Counted from the first letter of the stretch, positions 22,215-32,463 are shown. The stretch: 64,000 bases of DNA from Pseudomonadota bacterium (GCA_022567295.1 JADFHE010000003.1:38721-102720), one strand, 5' to 3'. Program-made: numbers and translations. Notes: generated by a model not told the origin, from the letters alone.

Positions 22215-23960
22215 ATGAAGACCACAAAAATCGTGCTGACGACGCTGCTCGTATCCATGTCCAGCGCATGCTACGCGAATGCCAGCAGCGAATTTACGAC
22301 ACTATTGGATGAACACTGGGAGTGGCAACTCGCAGCCTCACCGACGATGGCGTCCCAACTGGGCGATCGGCGCTACAACGATCAGTGGCCCGATCAGAAT
22401 TTGCAGGCCATCGAGCAACGCCATGACGACATCCGGGAATTTCTGCGGCGAGCGTACGCTATTGACCGCAAAGATCTCTCAATCGACAACCAGCTGAACT
22501 ACGAACTCTTTAGGCGCCAGCTCGAGGACACAGTTGACGCGTATCAATTCAATAACCACTTGATGCCGTTCTCTCATCGTGGCGGTGTGCAGAATCTCGA
22601 CAACCTGACGAATAGTCTGCGCCTTACAACGGTAGAAGATTTTGAAGACTGGCTGGCACGGATCTCAAAAATCGATGACGTTATCGAACAAACCATCGCG
22701 CTGGCAGAGAAAGGTCGAAAGTCCGGCTACATGGCGCCAAAGATTCTGATGCAGCGCATTCCGAATCAGCTCTCACGGCAGGTCGTCGAAATCGCCACTG
22801 CAAGTCCGTTGTTCATGGCATTCGAAAATATGCCGGATTCCATTTCGGCTGCAGATCGTGAGCGTCTGCGCGCAGACGCGATGGAAATTATCGAGGACAA
22901 AGTGTTGCCGGCGTATCGCAAACTGGATCGCTATTTCAATAAAAAATATCTGCCGGCCGCCCGTGAAAGTGTTGGTTTGTCCGCGCTGCCAAACGGCACG
23001 GCTGCGTACGAATACCTCGTGCGCTCGTTTACTACGACGCGGATGACGCCCGACGACATTCATCGCCTTGGGCTCGAGGAGGTCAAACGCATCCGCGATG
23101 AGATGGCGAAAGTCATTGAAGAAGTCGGATTCGAGGGTAGCTTTCAGGATTTTCTCGTTTTCCTGCGCACTGATCCGCAGTTCTACTACGACACTCCGGA
23201 AGCGCTCTATGAAGCCTATCTTGCAACCAGCAAGCGCATCGATCCTGAGCTCGTGAATCTCTTTGCGACGCTGCCGCGCATGCCTTATGGAGTGAAACCC
23301 ATTCCCGACTCCATCGCAGCGGACACTACGACGGCATATTATTCACGACCGGCGGCCGATGGCAGTCGTGCCGGTATCTACTGGGTAAATCTGTATCGCC
23401 CTGACGTGCGCCCGAAATACGAAATCGAAGTCCTGAGCGTGCATGAAGCGATGCCCGGTCATCATTTACAGATCGCACTGCAACAGGAACTCGGTGACGT
23501 GCCGGATTTTCGTCGCTTTCTCGGTTTCACAGCCTTTGTCGAGGGCTGGGGATTGTACAGCGAGCGGCTGGGTTATGAACTGGGTCTCTATAAAGATCCT
23601 TACTCGCGCTTCGGGCAGCTCACTTACGACATGTGGCGCGCCGTTCGTCTCGTCGTTGACACGGGACTGCATTACAAAGGCTGGACACGGCAGCAGGCGA
23701 TTGATTTCTTCAAGGACAACGCCGCCAAAACCGAACATGACATCATCAATGAGATCGATCGTTACATTGGCAATCCAGGACAGGCCCTGGCGTACAAGAT
23801 CGGGCAACTCAAAATGTTGATGTTGCGAGAACGCGCGGAGCGCCGGCTTGGTGAGAAATTCGATGTCCGGGCGTTCCACGATCAGCTTCTCGGCGCCGGT
23901 GCATTACCGCTAGATCTACTCGAGCAGCGCATGGACGAATGGTTGGCAGACCAACCCTAA
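22215..23960 (+). CDS. DUF885 family protein (putative metallo-carboxypeptidase-like), exported
   Basis: Signal-like N-terminus; EVLSVHEAMPGHHLQIALQQE and AFVEGWGLYSERLGYELG motifs. Confidence 0.85.
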   Translation: MKTTKIVLTTLLVSMSSACYANASSEFTTLLDEHWEWQLAASPTMASQLGDRRYNDQWPDQNLQAIEQRHDDIREFLRRAYAIDRKDLSIDNQLNYELFRRQLEDTVDAYQFNNHLMPFSHRGGVQNLDNLTNSLRLTTVEDFEDWLARISKIDDVIEQTIALAEKGRKSGYMAPKILMQRIPNQLSRQVVEIATASPLFMAFENMPDSISAADRERLRADAMEIIEDKVLPAYRKLDRYFNKKYLPAARESVGLSALPNGTAAYEYLVRSFTTTRMTPDDIHRLGLEEVKRIRDEMAKVIEEVGFEGSFQDFLVFLRTDPQFYYDTPEALYEAYLATSKRIDPELVNLFATLPRMPYGVKPIPDSIAADTTTAYYSRPAADGSRAGIYWVNLYRPDVRPKYEIEVLSVHEAMPGHHLQIALQQELGDVPDFRRFLGFTAFVEGWGLYSERLGYELGLYKDPYSRFGQLTYDMWRAVRLVVDTGLHYKGWTRQQAIDFFKDNAAKTEHDIINEIDRYIGNPGQALAYKIGQLKMLMLRERAERRLGEKFDVRAFHDQLLGAGALPLDLLEQRMDEWLADQP

Positions 23961-24382
23961 TCCGGCATTTCGTAGTCGTTTCGCTCTTTCGGATCGTCCG
24001 ACAAATATTGCACGAACTCCCAGTCGTTGCCGTCCGCATCGTAAAAATAAACGCGCTTGCGGTGTGGATGATTGTTCGGATAGGTCGAATCCCTGAACCC
24101 TGCCGCTGAGAGCCTGGCACGCACTGCATCCACGTCGTCAACCTCGTAACCGAGATGGTTGATGCCGGGCTTGCCTGCATAGGGCACCCACTTCTCTGTG
24201 GGCTCATTGGTTGACTCGTTCAAAGCAATATAGGTGTCATCGGTTCCGATGTGCATCCAGCGTTGACCTTCGTTGTGCCCCTCGCGCCGAATTTGAAACT
24301 CGGGCAAAGCGGCAATCAGAAAGCGAACCGTGTCGTCAATATTGCGAACATTCATATTCGCGTGCTCGAGTCGAATAGTCAT
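23957..24382 (-). CDS. VOC/glyoxalase family protein
   Basis: NHLGYEVDDVDAVRARLSAAGF...KRVYFYDADGNDWEFVQYL. Confidence 0.87.
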   Translation of the reverse strand: MTIRLEHANMNVRNIDDTVRFLIAALPEFQIRREGHNEGQRWMHIGTDDTYIALNESTNEPTEKWVPYAGKPGINHLGYEVDDVDAVRARLSAAGFRDSTYPNNHPHRKRVYFYDADGNDWEFVQYLSDDPKERNDYEMPD

Positions 24383-24475
24383 AGCGGTCTCCTTGTGCTG
24401 TCCGGCAGTCTGATCCCCACTAGACAGTAAAACAACGGAATTGCTATTTTAGTAGCCAATTGATATTTTGCCAGC

Positions 24476-25024
24476 ATGACTGATATCAAACGAAACCTTG
24501 CCAACAATATCCGCCGGCTACGCGAGTCGCGCAATATGTCTCAACAGCAGATCGCGAAGCTCTCAGGAATTCCACGGCCGACCTGGGCGAGCCTCGAAAC
24601 TGGCACAGCAAATCCGACGCTGACGGTGCTCAACAAAGCTGCCAGCGCTTTGAATGTTTCGATCGAGGAGTTGGTCGGTTCACCACGCAGTGAGTTTGAA
24701 TTTATTCCGGCCAAAAAGGTACGTGAGCGCAGACGTCAGGATGCTAAATTGCGACCGCTGGTCCCCGTGGCGCTACCGGGCCTGGAAATATCCCGGACCG
24801 AGCTAGCGCCCGGTGGGCGCATGGTTGGAGTGCCGCACACGACCGGCACGCGCGAATATCTGACCTGCGAGCGCGGCCAGGTCGAACTCATCGCGGGTGG
24901 TGAGCATCACTTGCTCAACGCAGGCGACATGCTGGTATTTCGCGGCGACCAGCCGCACTCGTATCGGAACCCGGACCCAAAGCGCAAATCGATATCGATA
25001 TCCGTCGTTTGCTTCGCCAGCTGA
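24476..25024 (+). CDS. XRE-family HTH regulator with C-terminal cupin domain
   Basis: NIRRLRESRNMSQQQIAKLSGIPRPTWASLETGTANPTL HTH; cupin GGEHHLLNAGDMLVFRGDQPHSYRN. Confidence 0.9.
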   Translation: MTDIKRNLANNIRRLRESRNMSQQQIAKLSGIPRPTWASLETGTANPTLTVLNKAASALNVSIEELVGSPRSEFEFIPAKKVRERRRQDAKLRPLVPVALPGLEISRTELAPGGRMVGVPHTTGTREYLTCERGQVELIAGGEHHLLNAGDMLVFRGDQPHSYRNPDPKRKSISISVVCFAS

Positions 25025-25063
25025 AGCCTCTGCCGGGGATTCGTTGCAGTCCTGCTTCGCTCA

Positions 25064-26014
25064 TCAAGCCGGGAATTCCTGCCTCGCTATAGCCGCGCGC
25101 ATTTCGGGCGTCGCCGACGAATCATAGATTTCATCGATACGTCTAACGCGATTCGAAAGTCCCGCACAGTTCGCGATTTGAATATTCAGTCCCGGGCGCG
25201 CATTCATTTCGAGAATGAGGGGACCGCGATCATTGTCGATGACCATGTCCACGCCGAGATAACCCAGCCCCGTCACGTCATAACCTCGAGCGGACGATTC
25301 CAGAATGAAATCCCAGTGCGGGATTTGGAGGTCAGCCACCAGCGCGCCGGTATCAGGATGTTCCTCTACCACCACGTCGTCCAGAACTCCGTTAAGTGTC
25401 TTGCCGGTGGAGATATCCACGCCTACACCGACGGCACCTTGATGCAGATTCGCCTTCCCGTCTGAAGCACGTGTCGGCAAGCGCACCATCGCCATCGCCG
25501 GGTAGCCACGGTACACAACGACGCGGATATCCGGCACGCCCTGATAGCTGACCTCGGCAAACGTCGGATCAAAGCGTACGCAATACTCGATCAACGCCTT
25601 GTCACGGTTACCGCTCAGACTGTACTGGCCACCGACGATGTTTGAAATGTGGTGCAGAATCTCACCTTCCGAAATCAGCATGCCGTTGCTGAGACGAAAA
25701 CTGTCCCGCTTGTGCTGGTTGCGCCCGATCACGACCAGAATGCCGTCACCGCCGCTGCCTCGCGCAGGCTTAATGACGAAGCTGCTTCGATCACCAACCA
25801 TGGCCGCAAAGTTTCTAGCCTCTGCCTGATGCGCTATTACACCGTACAGATCCGGCACAGCCATGCCCGCCGCGAGGGCGAGCTCTTTAGTGAGCACTTT
25901 ATCGTCGACCCTCGGAAACAAACGGCGCGGATTGAGCCGCATGATAAAATCAGTATTGCGCTCGTTGAGCCCGAGGACTCCGATAGCTCGCAGTTTTTTC
26001 GCCGCCAAGACCAT
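25064..26014 (-). CDS. RimK-related ATP-grasp (alpha-L-glutamate ligase-like) protein
   Basis: FVIKPARGSGGDGILVV; GPLILEMNARPGLNIQIAN. Confidence 0.87.
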   Translation of the reverse strand: MVLAAKKLRAIGVLGLNERNTDFIMRLNPRRLFPRVDDKVLTKELALAAGMAVPDLYGVIAHQAEARNFAAMVGDRSSFVIKPARGSGGDGILVVIGRNQHKRDSFRLSNGMLISEGEILHHISNIVGGQYSLSGNRDKALIEYCVRFDPTFAEVSYQGVPDIRVVVYRGYPAMAMVRLPTRASDGKANLHQGAVGVGVDISTGKTLNGVLDDVVVEEHPDTGALVADLQIPHWDFILESSARGYDVTGLGYLGVDMVIDNDRGPLILEMNARPGLNIQIANCAGLSNRVRRIDEIYDSSATPEMRAAIARQEFPA

Positions 26015-27534
26015 CAGCCGCGCGCGAGCTCTTTAAAGCGCCGCAGCTCGGTCAGGCGATAACCTGTGTATCGACCCATAAGTATGACGCTTGCCAGAAT
26101 GATCAGCAGCAACTCAGGGAATGTAAAGATTAAGTGTTCAAGCCATGTCATACCCATGAAAGTATAAGCCGCGACGGCGACGACCAGGCTACCGAGCCCG
26201 CCACGGATCGCATCGGCCGGGCCGCGTTCCTCCCATACCACTGACATGCGCTCGATCGTCATCGCGATAATGACCATAGGAAACAGCGCGACAGACAGAC
26301 CGGTTTCCATACCCATGCGATGTGACGTCATACTGATAAACAGCATCAGCATAACGACGACAATAAGAACCGCACTCAGTCGTGGCACCAGTAACAATCG
26401 CAATCGATCCAACAGGAAGCGGATCGTCAGACCCAGCGTCACAAGCAATGTAAACAAAATCAGGCCCCAAAAAAGCTTGGTTTCGCGAAACGCGAGTGCA
26501 ATTAGTACGGGCATGAAAGTACCGAAGGCGTCGATGCCGACAATATTGCGCATGATCACCATGATCAACGCACCAATCGGAATCATCAACAACACTCCGT
26601 ATACCGCCTGCGTTCGAATCGGCAGGCTGTACAGGGAAAAGTCGACGGCGCTGGCACCGCGCTGAGCAACTTGCCTCTCTGCGATCGCCACAGCATCCAC
26701 GTGATTTTCCTGAATTGCAAACTCAACCTGAATTTTGCTGCCGCCCTCGATACTCACGAGCGGCTCGTTGCCACGCCACCACACCAGGAATCGATCGGGC
26801 AAATTTTCTTCGCCGGTCGCCGGATTGAAATACAGCCAGCGATCACCGTCGTGCACTTCGAGCCAGGACACCAGCGTTGCGCTGCGCTGACGGCCCGCCA
26901 GTGGAAATCCGTGCACAATTCGAGCGGGTATGCGTGCAGACGCCAACAACATTGTGACAACGTCGACGAAGTCAGAATCCATGGAAACATCGGAAAGCAG
27001 TAACTCGACGTTCGGATCTGGAGAAGGGTCGTTCATTCGGCGCAGCAATTCGGTAGTAAATGAAGCCGTGTCTGCAGAGTGATCATTGACGTCATCGACG
27101 AGCACTTCGACAGCGGTGTTCATAGGCTCATTGATTACCGGCAGCGGCGGAAACGGCGGCGTCGTATCCGACTCGTCGACACTATCGTCTTCGTAAACGG
27201 ATATACGGTAGTAAATCCTCTGCTCGCCATCGGCGCGTCGAATGGCCCATTGTGCTTCGCGACCGCCACTGCCGTAGTTCAGACTAAAGCCGTAACCGCG
27301 TGACACGGAGTTCTCATTGAGCATTCGAAATCCCGGCGTCAAAGTCGGTACGTGTAACTGCACTTTAATTGATCCCGGACCGCTGTCGAAACTGATGGCG
27401 GACTCGATCGTCCACACAGGCTTTTCCTGATCCTCGGTCAACGGAAATCCCAGTACCTGCCATTTATAGAAAAAGACAGACAACCCAATGACCGACAGCA
27501 ATGCCGCCAAACCATATACGTAACCGTGCTTCAT
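26014..27534 (-). CDS. Inactive transglutaminase domain fused to 7-TM region (UUP1/7TM family)
   Basis: ASARIPARIVHGF...WLEVHDGDRWLYFNPATG plus about seven C-terminal TM helices; ATGA overlap with the ATP-grasp gene. Confidence 0.86.
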   Translation of the reverse strand: MKHGYVYGLAALLSVIGLSVFFYKWQVLGFPLTEDQEKPVWTIESAISFDSGPGSIKVQLHVPTLTPGFRMLNENSVSRGYGFSLNYGSGGREAQWAIRRADGEQRIYYRISVYEDDSVDESDTTPPFPPLPVINEPMNTAVEVLVDDVNDHSADTASFTTELLRRMNDPSPDPNVELLLSDVSMDSDFVDVVTMLLASARIPARIVHGFPLAGRQRSATLVSWLEVHDGDRWLYFNPATGEENLPDRFLVWWRGNEPLVSIEGGSKIQVEFAIQENHVDAVAIAERQVAQRGASAVDFSLYSLPIRTQAVYGVLLMIPIGALIMVIMRNIVGIDAFGTFMPVLIALAFRETKLFWGLILFTLLVTLGLTIRFLLDRLRLLLVPRLSAVLIVVVMLMLFISMTSHRMGMETGLSVALFPMVIIAMTIERMSVVWEERGPADAIRGGLGSLVVAVAAYTFMGMTWLEHLIFTFPELLLIILASVILMGRYTGYRLTELRRFKELARG

Positions 27535-27550
27535 TGTCCCCTCGTAGGCG

Positions 27551-28705
27551 TTAGTTGACGCCCAGCGCGACCTTAACGGCGCGTTCTCTGATCGGCCCGC
27601 TACGATTGAAGAACCACATGCCCACCGATCTTATTCTTTCCACAACCGTGGAGTCTGTCGCAAACAGGCGGTTGAGGCCAGTCATGAAGTGCAACATTGT
27701 TAAATTGGCGCCCTTGCGCGCGCGCTCATAGCGGCGCAGGACAGGCCTGTCTCCAGGGTGCAGCCCGGCGCCAATCGCCGCATCAATTACGCGCGCAAGT
27801 TCACCCGCATCCTGCAACCCAAGGTTCGCGCCCTGCCCGGCTAATGGATGAATCGAATGTGCAGCATCCCCTATCAATGCCAAACCCGGTTGCACATAAT
27901 CCCTGGCATGCTGCGCACAAAGCGGAAACGCGCCTTTCGGACCTGCGACCGTCAATTCACCAAGAACCCCATCGGACGCGTCGCTCAACATGCGACCCAG
28001 TGCCTCGTCTGACGCGTCCAATGCCATTTCTGCAATATCAGGCGTCGTCGACCAGACGACAGAAATGCGACCATCCGCCAGTGGCAACATACCGAGTGGT
28101 CCATCGCGCAAGAATCTCTGCCACGCCGTCGCATTGTGCTCGCGTTGCGTTTCCAGATGCGTGACCAGGGCCATCTGCCGGTACGGCCATCGGTGCGTCC
28201 TGATGCCTGCCAGCTCACGTACGAAAGAACGAGCACCATCAGCACCGATAACCAGATCTGCTGCCGGCAGGACCTCGATCTGCGTCTCGAATCGCAATGC
28301 AACAGTCGTTTTATCCAGCACCTCCAATAAGGCGTGCTGCAACAGCACGTTTTCGACAATGAAACCCAACTGCGGTACCGCGAATTCGGCTGCATTGAAG
28401 CGCAATGCAGATCCGCTGTCAGGCGTATCATTTTCATCCCACACGGTCATGCACTGGTACGGTGAAACGCGCGCATCTTCTACGCCCGTCCATGCGCCGA
28501 CCGAATCCAGTAGCGCAGCGGAGCCGTTGGCAATAGCCGATACGCGAAGTGAAACGTCATCGTCAGCAGAAAAGACGGGGCGCTTTGCCGCGTCGATCAC
28601 GGTGATGTCCAGAGCGTCAGATTGATGCCCTTCAGCCAGCAAGGCCGCAAGCGTCAGCCCGGTAATTCCACCGCCGACGATGATGATTTTGAAGCGCGCC
28701 TTCAT
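27551..28705 (-). CDS. UbiH/UbiI-family FAD-dependent hydroxylase
   Basis: IIVGGGITGLTLAALL; ALIGDAAHSIHPLAGQGANLGLQDA. Confidence 0.88.
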   Translation of the reverse strand: MKARFKIIIVGGGITGLTLAALLAEGHQSDALDITVIDAAKRPVFSADDDVSLRVSAIANGSAALLDSVGAWTGVEDARVSPYQCMTVWDENDTPDSGSALRFNAAEFAVPQLGFIVENVLLQHALLEVLDKTTVALRFETQIEVLPAADLVIGADGARSFVRELAGIRTHRWPYRQMALVTHLETQREHNATAWQRFLRDGPLGMLPLADGRISVVWSTTPDIAEMALDASDEALGRMLSDASDGVLGELTVAGPKGAFPLCAQHARDYVQPGLALIGDAAHSIHPLAGQGANLGLQDAGELARVIDAAIGAGLHPGDRPVLRRYERARKGANLTMLHFMTGLNRLFATDSTVVERIRSVGMWFFNRSGPIRERAVKVALGVN

Positions 28706-29934
28706 CGGATCGGCATACCACGTGACAAGCGAGGTAACTCACCGGCGAGACCCATCGTATGCTTTGCAAATAGCGAGCGAACTCCGGGTATCAAGTCGAA
28801 ACCGAGCATGCCGATATTTCGCAGCGTCCGTAAACCCGGGCGTGTACTACCGAACAGACGCACGAGATTGTCCGTGAAGTGCACCAGCTTTTTCTGATCC
28901 GAACGACGCCACCTTGCGTACCGGTCCAGCAATTGCGAAGCACCCGGATCTAATTCGTCCGACTGTCCATCAGCAATGCAGTCGCACAGTGCGGCTACAT
29001 CACGCATACCGAGGTTGAAACCCTGGGCCGAAACAGGATGTAGGCCGTGGGCCGAATTACCGATCAACACACTTCGAGTTGCCGTCATTCGCACCGCTTT
29101 GCTTAATACCAACGGATACGCAACTCGTTGACCAACACGAGAAAATTTCCCCAGACGAAAACCGAACTCCTGCTGAATCTCAGCCAGAAATTCGTCGTCA
29201 TCCAGTCCAAGGACCCGGTCTGCGTCGTCCTCTGAAACAGTCCAGACAAATGCTGCGCGATCATCAGCAATCGGCAGAATCGCCAATGGACCCTGCGGGG
29301 TAAAGCGCTCGTATGCACGATGATCCAGATTCTTCTCGGGCAGGAGATTGCCAATGACCGCGCACTGTCCATACTCGCGGCGCTGCGCCGATATGCCCAT
29401 CATCTCGCGAACTGCAGAATTTGCTCCATCCGCTGCGACCAGCAGTTTACACGTTAGCGTTTGTTTGCCATCGCCGGACTTAAGTGTCGCGGCTGCCTGG
29501 TCGGGTCCCAGCTCGATCGCCTCAATACGCGCGGGGCAAAACACATTTACGCCGACGACAGCATCGAGCTTCGATTGCAGCACCTCGCCCAGTACGCGAT
29601 TGATAACGACGTAGCCGAGCGCATCGATTCCCTGTTCTTCAGCGTCGATATGAGAGAAACCGAAACGACCTTTGTCGGAAATATGAATTGCCCTGATCGG
29701 CGTCGAAGCAGCGACGACTTCATTCCAAATGCCCATCGCTTCAAACATGCGTTGCGTGCTTCTCGACAATGTCGTCGACCGATCATCAAAACTGGGCTGC
29801 AGTCTCTGCTTGCGAGCAACGGCCTCAACAACGGCAATTTGCAGTCCGAGCGGTACCAGCGCAAGCGCGAGGCTCGTTCCAATCATTCCGCCACCGGCGA
29901 TGACGATATCGTAAGTGTCTTTCTTAGATTTCAT
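28702..29934 (-). CDS. ubiH: UbiH-family 2-octaprenyl-6-methoxyphenol hydroxylase-like
   Basis: IVIAGGGMIGTSLALAL; VLIGNSAHGLHPVSAQGFNLGMRDVA; adjacent to pepP. Confidence 0.83.
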   Translation of the reverse strand: MKSKKDTYDIVIAGGGMIGTSLALALVPLGLQIAVVEAVARKQRLQPSFDDRSTTLSRSTQRMFEAMGIWNEVVAASTPIRAIHISDKGRFGFSHIDAEEQGIDALGYVVINRVLGEVLQSKLDAVVGVNVFCPARIEAIELGPDQAAATLKSGDGKQTLTCKLLVAADGANSAVREMMGISAQRREYGQCAVIGNLLPEKNLDHRAYERFTPQGPLAILPIADDRAAFVWTVSEDDADRVLGLDDDEFLAEIQQEFGFRLGKFSRVGQRVAYPLVLSKAVRMTATRSVLIGNSAHGLHPVSAQGFNLGMRDVAALCDCIADGQSDELDPGASQLLDRYARWRRSDQKKLVHFTDNLVRLFGSTRPGLRTLRNIGMLGFDLIPGVRSLFAKHTMGLAGELPRLSRGMPIR

Positions 29935-29937
29935 TGT

Positions 29938-31248
29938 TTATGTGGACGTGCTGCCCATTAAGGCCTCAATATCATCGGGGTCCCTCACCAGCCCTTTGCT
30001 CAGTACGTCCGGCCCGTTATTTGTCACAGCAACATCGTCTTCAATGCGAATTCCGATGTTGCGAAACTTTTTCGGAACCTTGCGATTGTTGTTGATGTAG
30101 ATACCGGGCTCCACGGTCGTTACCATCCCCGTTTCGAGCATGCGCCACTCGTCACCCACTTTATAATCACCAACGTCATGCACATCCATGCCAATCCAGT
30201 GCCCAGTACGGTGCATGTAGAACTGCTGATAAGCACCATCCCTGATCAGCTTTGGCAGTGAGCCGTCGAGCAAACCGAGATTTTTGAGGCCCTTGGTAAT
30301 GACTCTGACCGCTGCGTCGTGCGGCTCATTCCAGTGATTGCCGACGACAGTCTTGTCAATCGCTGCCTGCTGCGCCTCAAGCACGATCTCGTATACCGCG
30401 CGTTGTTCGGAAGTGAAGCGCCCATTGATCGGAAATGTGCGCGTGATGTCAGAGGCGTAGTAATCAAACTCACAACCCGCATCGATCAACAGCAGGTCGC
30501 CATCCTTCAGTTCGGCATTATTTTCGACGTAGTGCAGGATGCAGGCGTTCGCGCCCCCGCCAACGATCGGGCTGTAGGAAACCCAGGCATCGTTGTGGCG
30601 AAACTCATGACGAAACTCAGCCTCAACCTCATATTCGTACATGCCCGGGCGCGTGATTCTCATCGCTCGCTTGTGCGCCTCGACGGCTACTTTGGCCGAC
30701 TTGCGCATCGCCGATAATTCGCCACGACTCTTGTACAGCCGCATGTCGTGCAACAAATGATCGAGTGCCACAAACTCCTGCGGGGTGTGGACACCGTGTG
30801 ACAATTTCGAGCGTAGCGTATTGATCCACTCAGCTATGCGGGCATCAAACTCTGAGTACATACCCATCGTGTAATAAACCCGACTGCAGGACTCCATGAT
30901 CCCAGGCAGGATGTCGTCGAGATCGTCAATCGGAAACGCGTCGTCCGCGCCATAGTTTTCTACTGCGCCCGCCTGGCCGGCGCGCAGACCGTCCCACAGC
31001 TCCCTTTTTGGGTCTTTTTCGCGACAGAACAGCAAGTATTCACCGTTCGCCCGTCCGGGTACCAGCACCGCTACTGCCTCAGGTTCCGCGAAACCGGTCA
31101 GATAGTAGAAATCGCTGTCCTGACGGAAACGATACTCAACGTCTCGGCTGCGCGTTCTGACCGGAGCAGAAGGCAAAATCACGATGCCGCCCGGACCGAC
31201 CATACGCATCAGCTGCCTACGCCGCTTTTCGAATTCCCTGCTATTCAT
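29938..31248 (-). CDS. pepP: Xaa-Pro aminopeptidase (PepP)
   Basis: DGDLLLIDAGCEFDYYASDITRTFPINGRF; HRTGHWIGMDVHDVGDY. Confidence 0.93.
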   Translation of the reverse strand: MNSREFEKRRRQLMRMVGPGGIVILPSAPVRTRSRDVEYRFRQDSDFYYLTGFAEPEAVAVLVPGRANGEYLLFCREKDPKRELWDGLRAGQAGAVENYGADDAFPIDDLDDILPGIMESCSRVYYTMGMYSEFDARIAEWINTLRSKLSHGVHTPQEFVALDHLLHDMRLYKSRGELSAMRKSAKVAVEAHKRAMRITRPGMYEYEVEAEFRHEFRHNDAWVSYSPIVGGGANACILHYVENNAELKDGDLLLIDAGCEFDYYASDITRTFPINGRFTSEQRAVYEIVLEAQQAAIDKTVVGNHWNEPHDAAVRVITKGLKNLGLLDGSLPKLIRDGAYQQFYMHRTGHWIGMDVHDVGDYKVGDEWRMLETGMVTTVEPGIYINNNRKVPKKFRNIGIRIEDDVAVTNNGPDVLSKGLVRDPDDIEALMGSTST

Positions 31249-31507
31249 TGGGCTTCACTGTCAATATTTCGAATGCCAGCCAACTCCTCGCAGCACAGCC
31301 GCGCCGCCACCCGCAGGTATTCGATGAGCTCGGCATATGCCGAGTCATCTTCCTCCGCGTTTGATTCGTCGTCCAGTCCGGCGCCGCTGGCACGCCCACG
31401 ATCGCGAGCCTTCCCGTCAATAATCCTTGCGTTTGCGCAGCGTCCCAATTTGCGCCGCACTGTTTAAGGGCGTCTTCGAAAATATCGTGCCCGACCATTT
31501 CATCCAT
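31245..31507 (-). pseudogene. ygfB: Remnant of YgfB/UPF0149 family gene (internal deletion plus frameshift)
   Basis: Frame ending at 31241 carries the N-terminal part (FEDALKQCGANWDAAQTQGLLTGRL); frame ending at 31245 carries the C-terminal part (ESNAEEDDSAYAELIEYLRVAARLCCEEL) and an ATGA overlap with pepP; canonical zapA-ygfB-pepP-ubiH position. Confidence 0.72.
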
Positions 31508-31635
31508 CCGGATGCCAACCTTGTCAATTCCACCAATCTCTTATGATCCCACGGACCGCCCAATCTGACCACGTCAGCATGACCCATCCTCAAGCGGCGA
31601 TTGATTCTGACCTAAGGCCTGACTATATTGAACGT

Positions 31636-31866
31636 ATGGGAGAGAACATCAACACGACTTTCGAACACGAATTAAAGCGACTTGAGAAGCGTGTCGACGC
31701 ACTCGTGCGCGTTTGCGATAAGTTACAGGACGAGAACCGCTCGCTCAAACAACGTCAGGATATGCTGACTTCGGATCGTGCCAGCTTGCTGCAGAAGAAC
31801 GAACAGGTGCGTGCGCGCGTTGAGGCGATGGTTGGCCGACTAAAAACGATGGAGCAAGGCTCTTAA
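31636..31866 (+). CDS. TIGR02449-like/ZapB-like coiled-coil protein
   Basis: FEHELKRLEKRVDALVRVCDKLQDENRSLKQRQDMLTSDRASLLQKNEQVRARVEAMVGRLK; immediately upstream of zapA. Confidence 0.8.
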   Translation: MGENINTTFEHELKRLEKRVDALVRVCDKLQDENRSLKQRQDMLTSDRASLLQKNEQVRARVEAMVGRLKTMEQGS

Positions 31867-31888
31867 TTTTAGGGCAGGAGTACTTTGA

Positions 31889-32203
31889 ATGACCGAACAA
31901 ACCGCCCAGGTAAGTGTCAGAATCCTGGACAAGGAATACCAGGTAGCCTGCCCCGCCGACGAGCGGACGAACTTGCTCGATTCCGCCGAGATACTCAACG
32001 CGAAAATGCGTGAGATTCGCGACACAGGCAGAATCGTCGGCCTGGACCGCATCGCTGTTATGGCGGCGCTGAACATGGCAAATGACCTGCTTAATGCCAA
32101 CGCGCGAGATCAAGAACTTGAAGGCGGTATTAGCGACCGCCTGAAACTTATTTCCGATCGCGTTGACCACGTACTGGGTGACTCGCAGCAGCTCGATCTC
32201 TGA
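31889..32203 (+). CDS. zapA: cell division protein ZapA
   Basis: VSVRILDKEYQVACPADERTNLLDSAEILNAKMREIRDTGRIVGLDRIAVMAALNMANDLL. Confidence 0.92.
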   Translation: MTEQTAQVSVRILDKEYQVACPADERTNLLDSAEILNAKMREIRDTGRIVGLDRIAVMAALNMANDLLNANARDQELEGGISDRLKLISDRVDHVLGDSQQLDL

Positions 32204-32240
32204 TCGGCGCGCGGGTCGCAATGCACGATAAAATCAGATT

Positions 32241-32430
32241 GGCGTCTCCTGCAGTGTTCGATACTGACCTGGATACCTCCCGACCCTAAATTTTCACCTC
32301 GGGGTCGCTGTCTGTCGGCTGCATATGAGCAAGACCGTTTCGACGGTGAGCCTGTTACAGCCACGGCTGACCCCACCTGTTGCTCCGGTTCGAGAGCGAA
32401 GGTTTGTGACGGCACAGGCGGGAGGCGCCT
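32241..32430 (+). ncRNA. ssrS: 6S RNA
   Basis: Between zapA and ygfA; closing stem ggcgtctcc (32241-32249) pairs with ggaggcgcc (32421-32429); contains gcctgttacagcc; upstream -10-like taaaat. Confidence 0.82.
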
Positions 32431-32463
32431 CCTTCTCAAAGCATTCTATTGTTGATCAACGTG

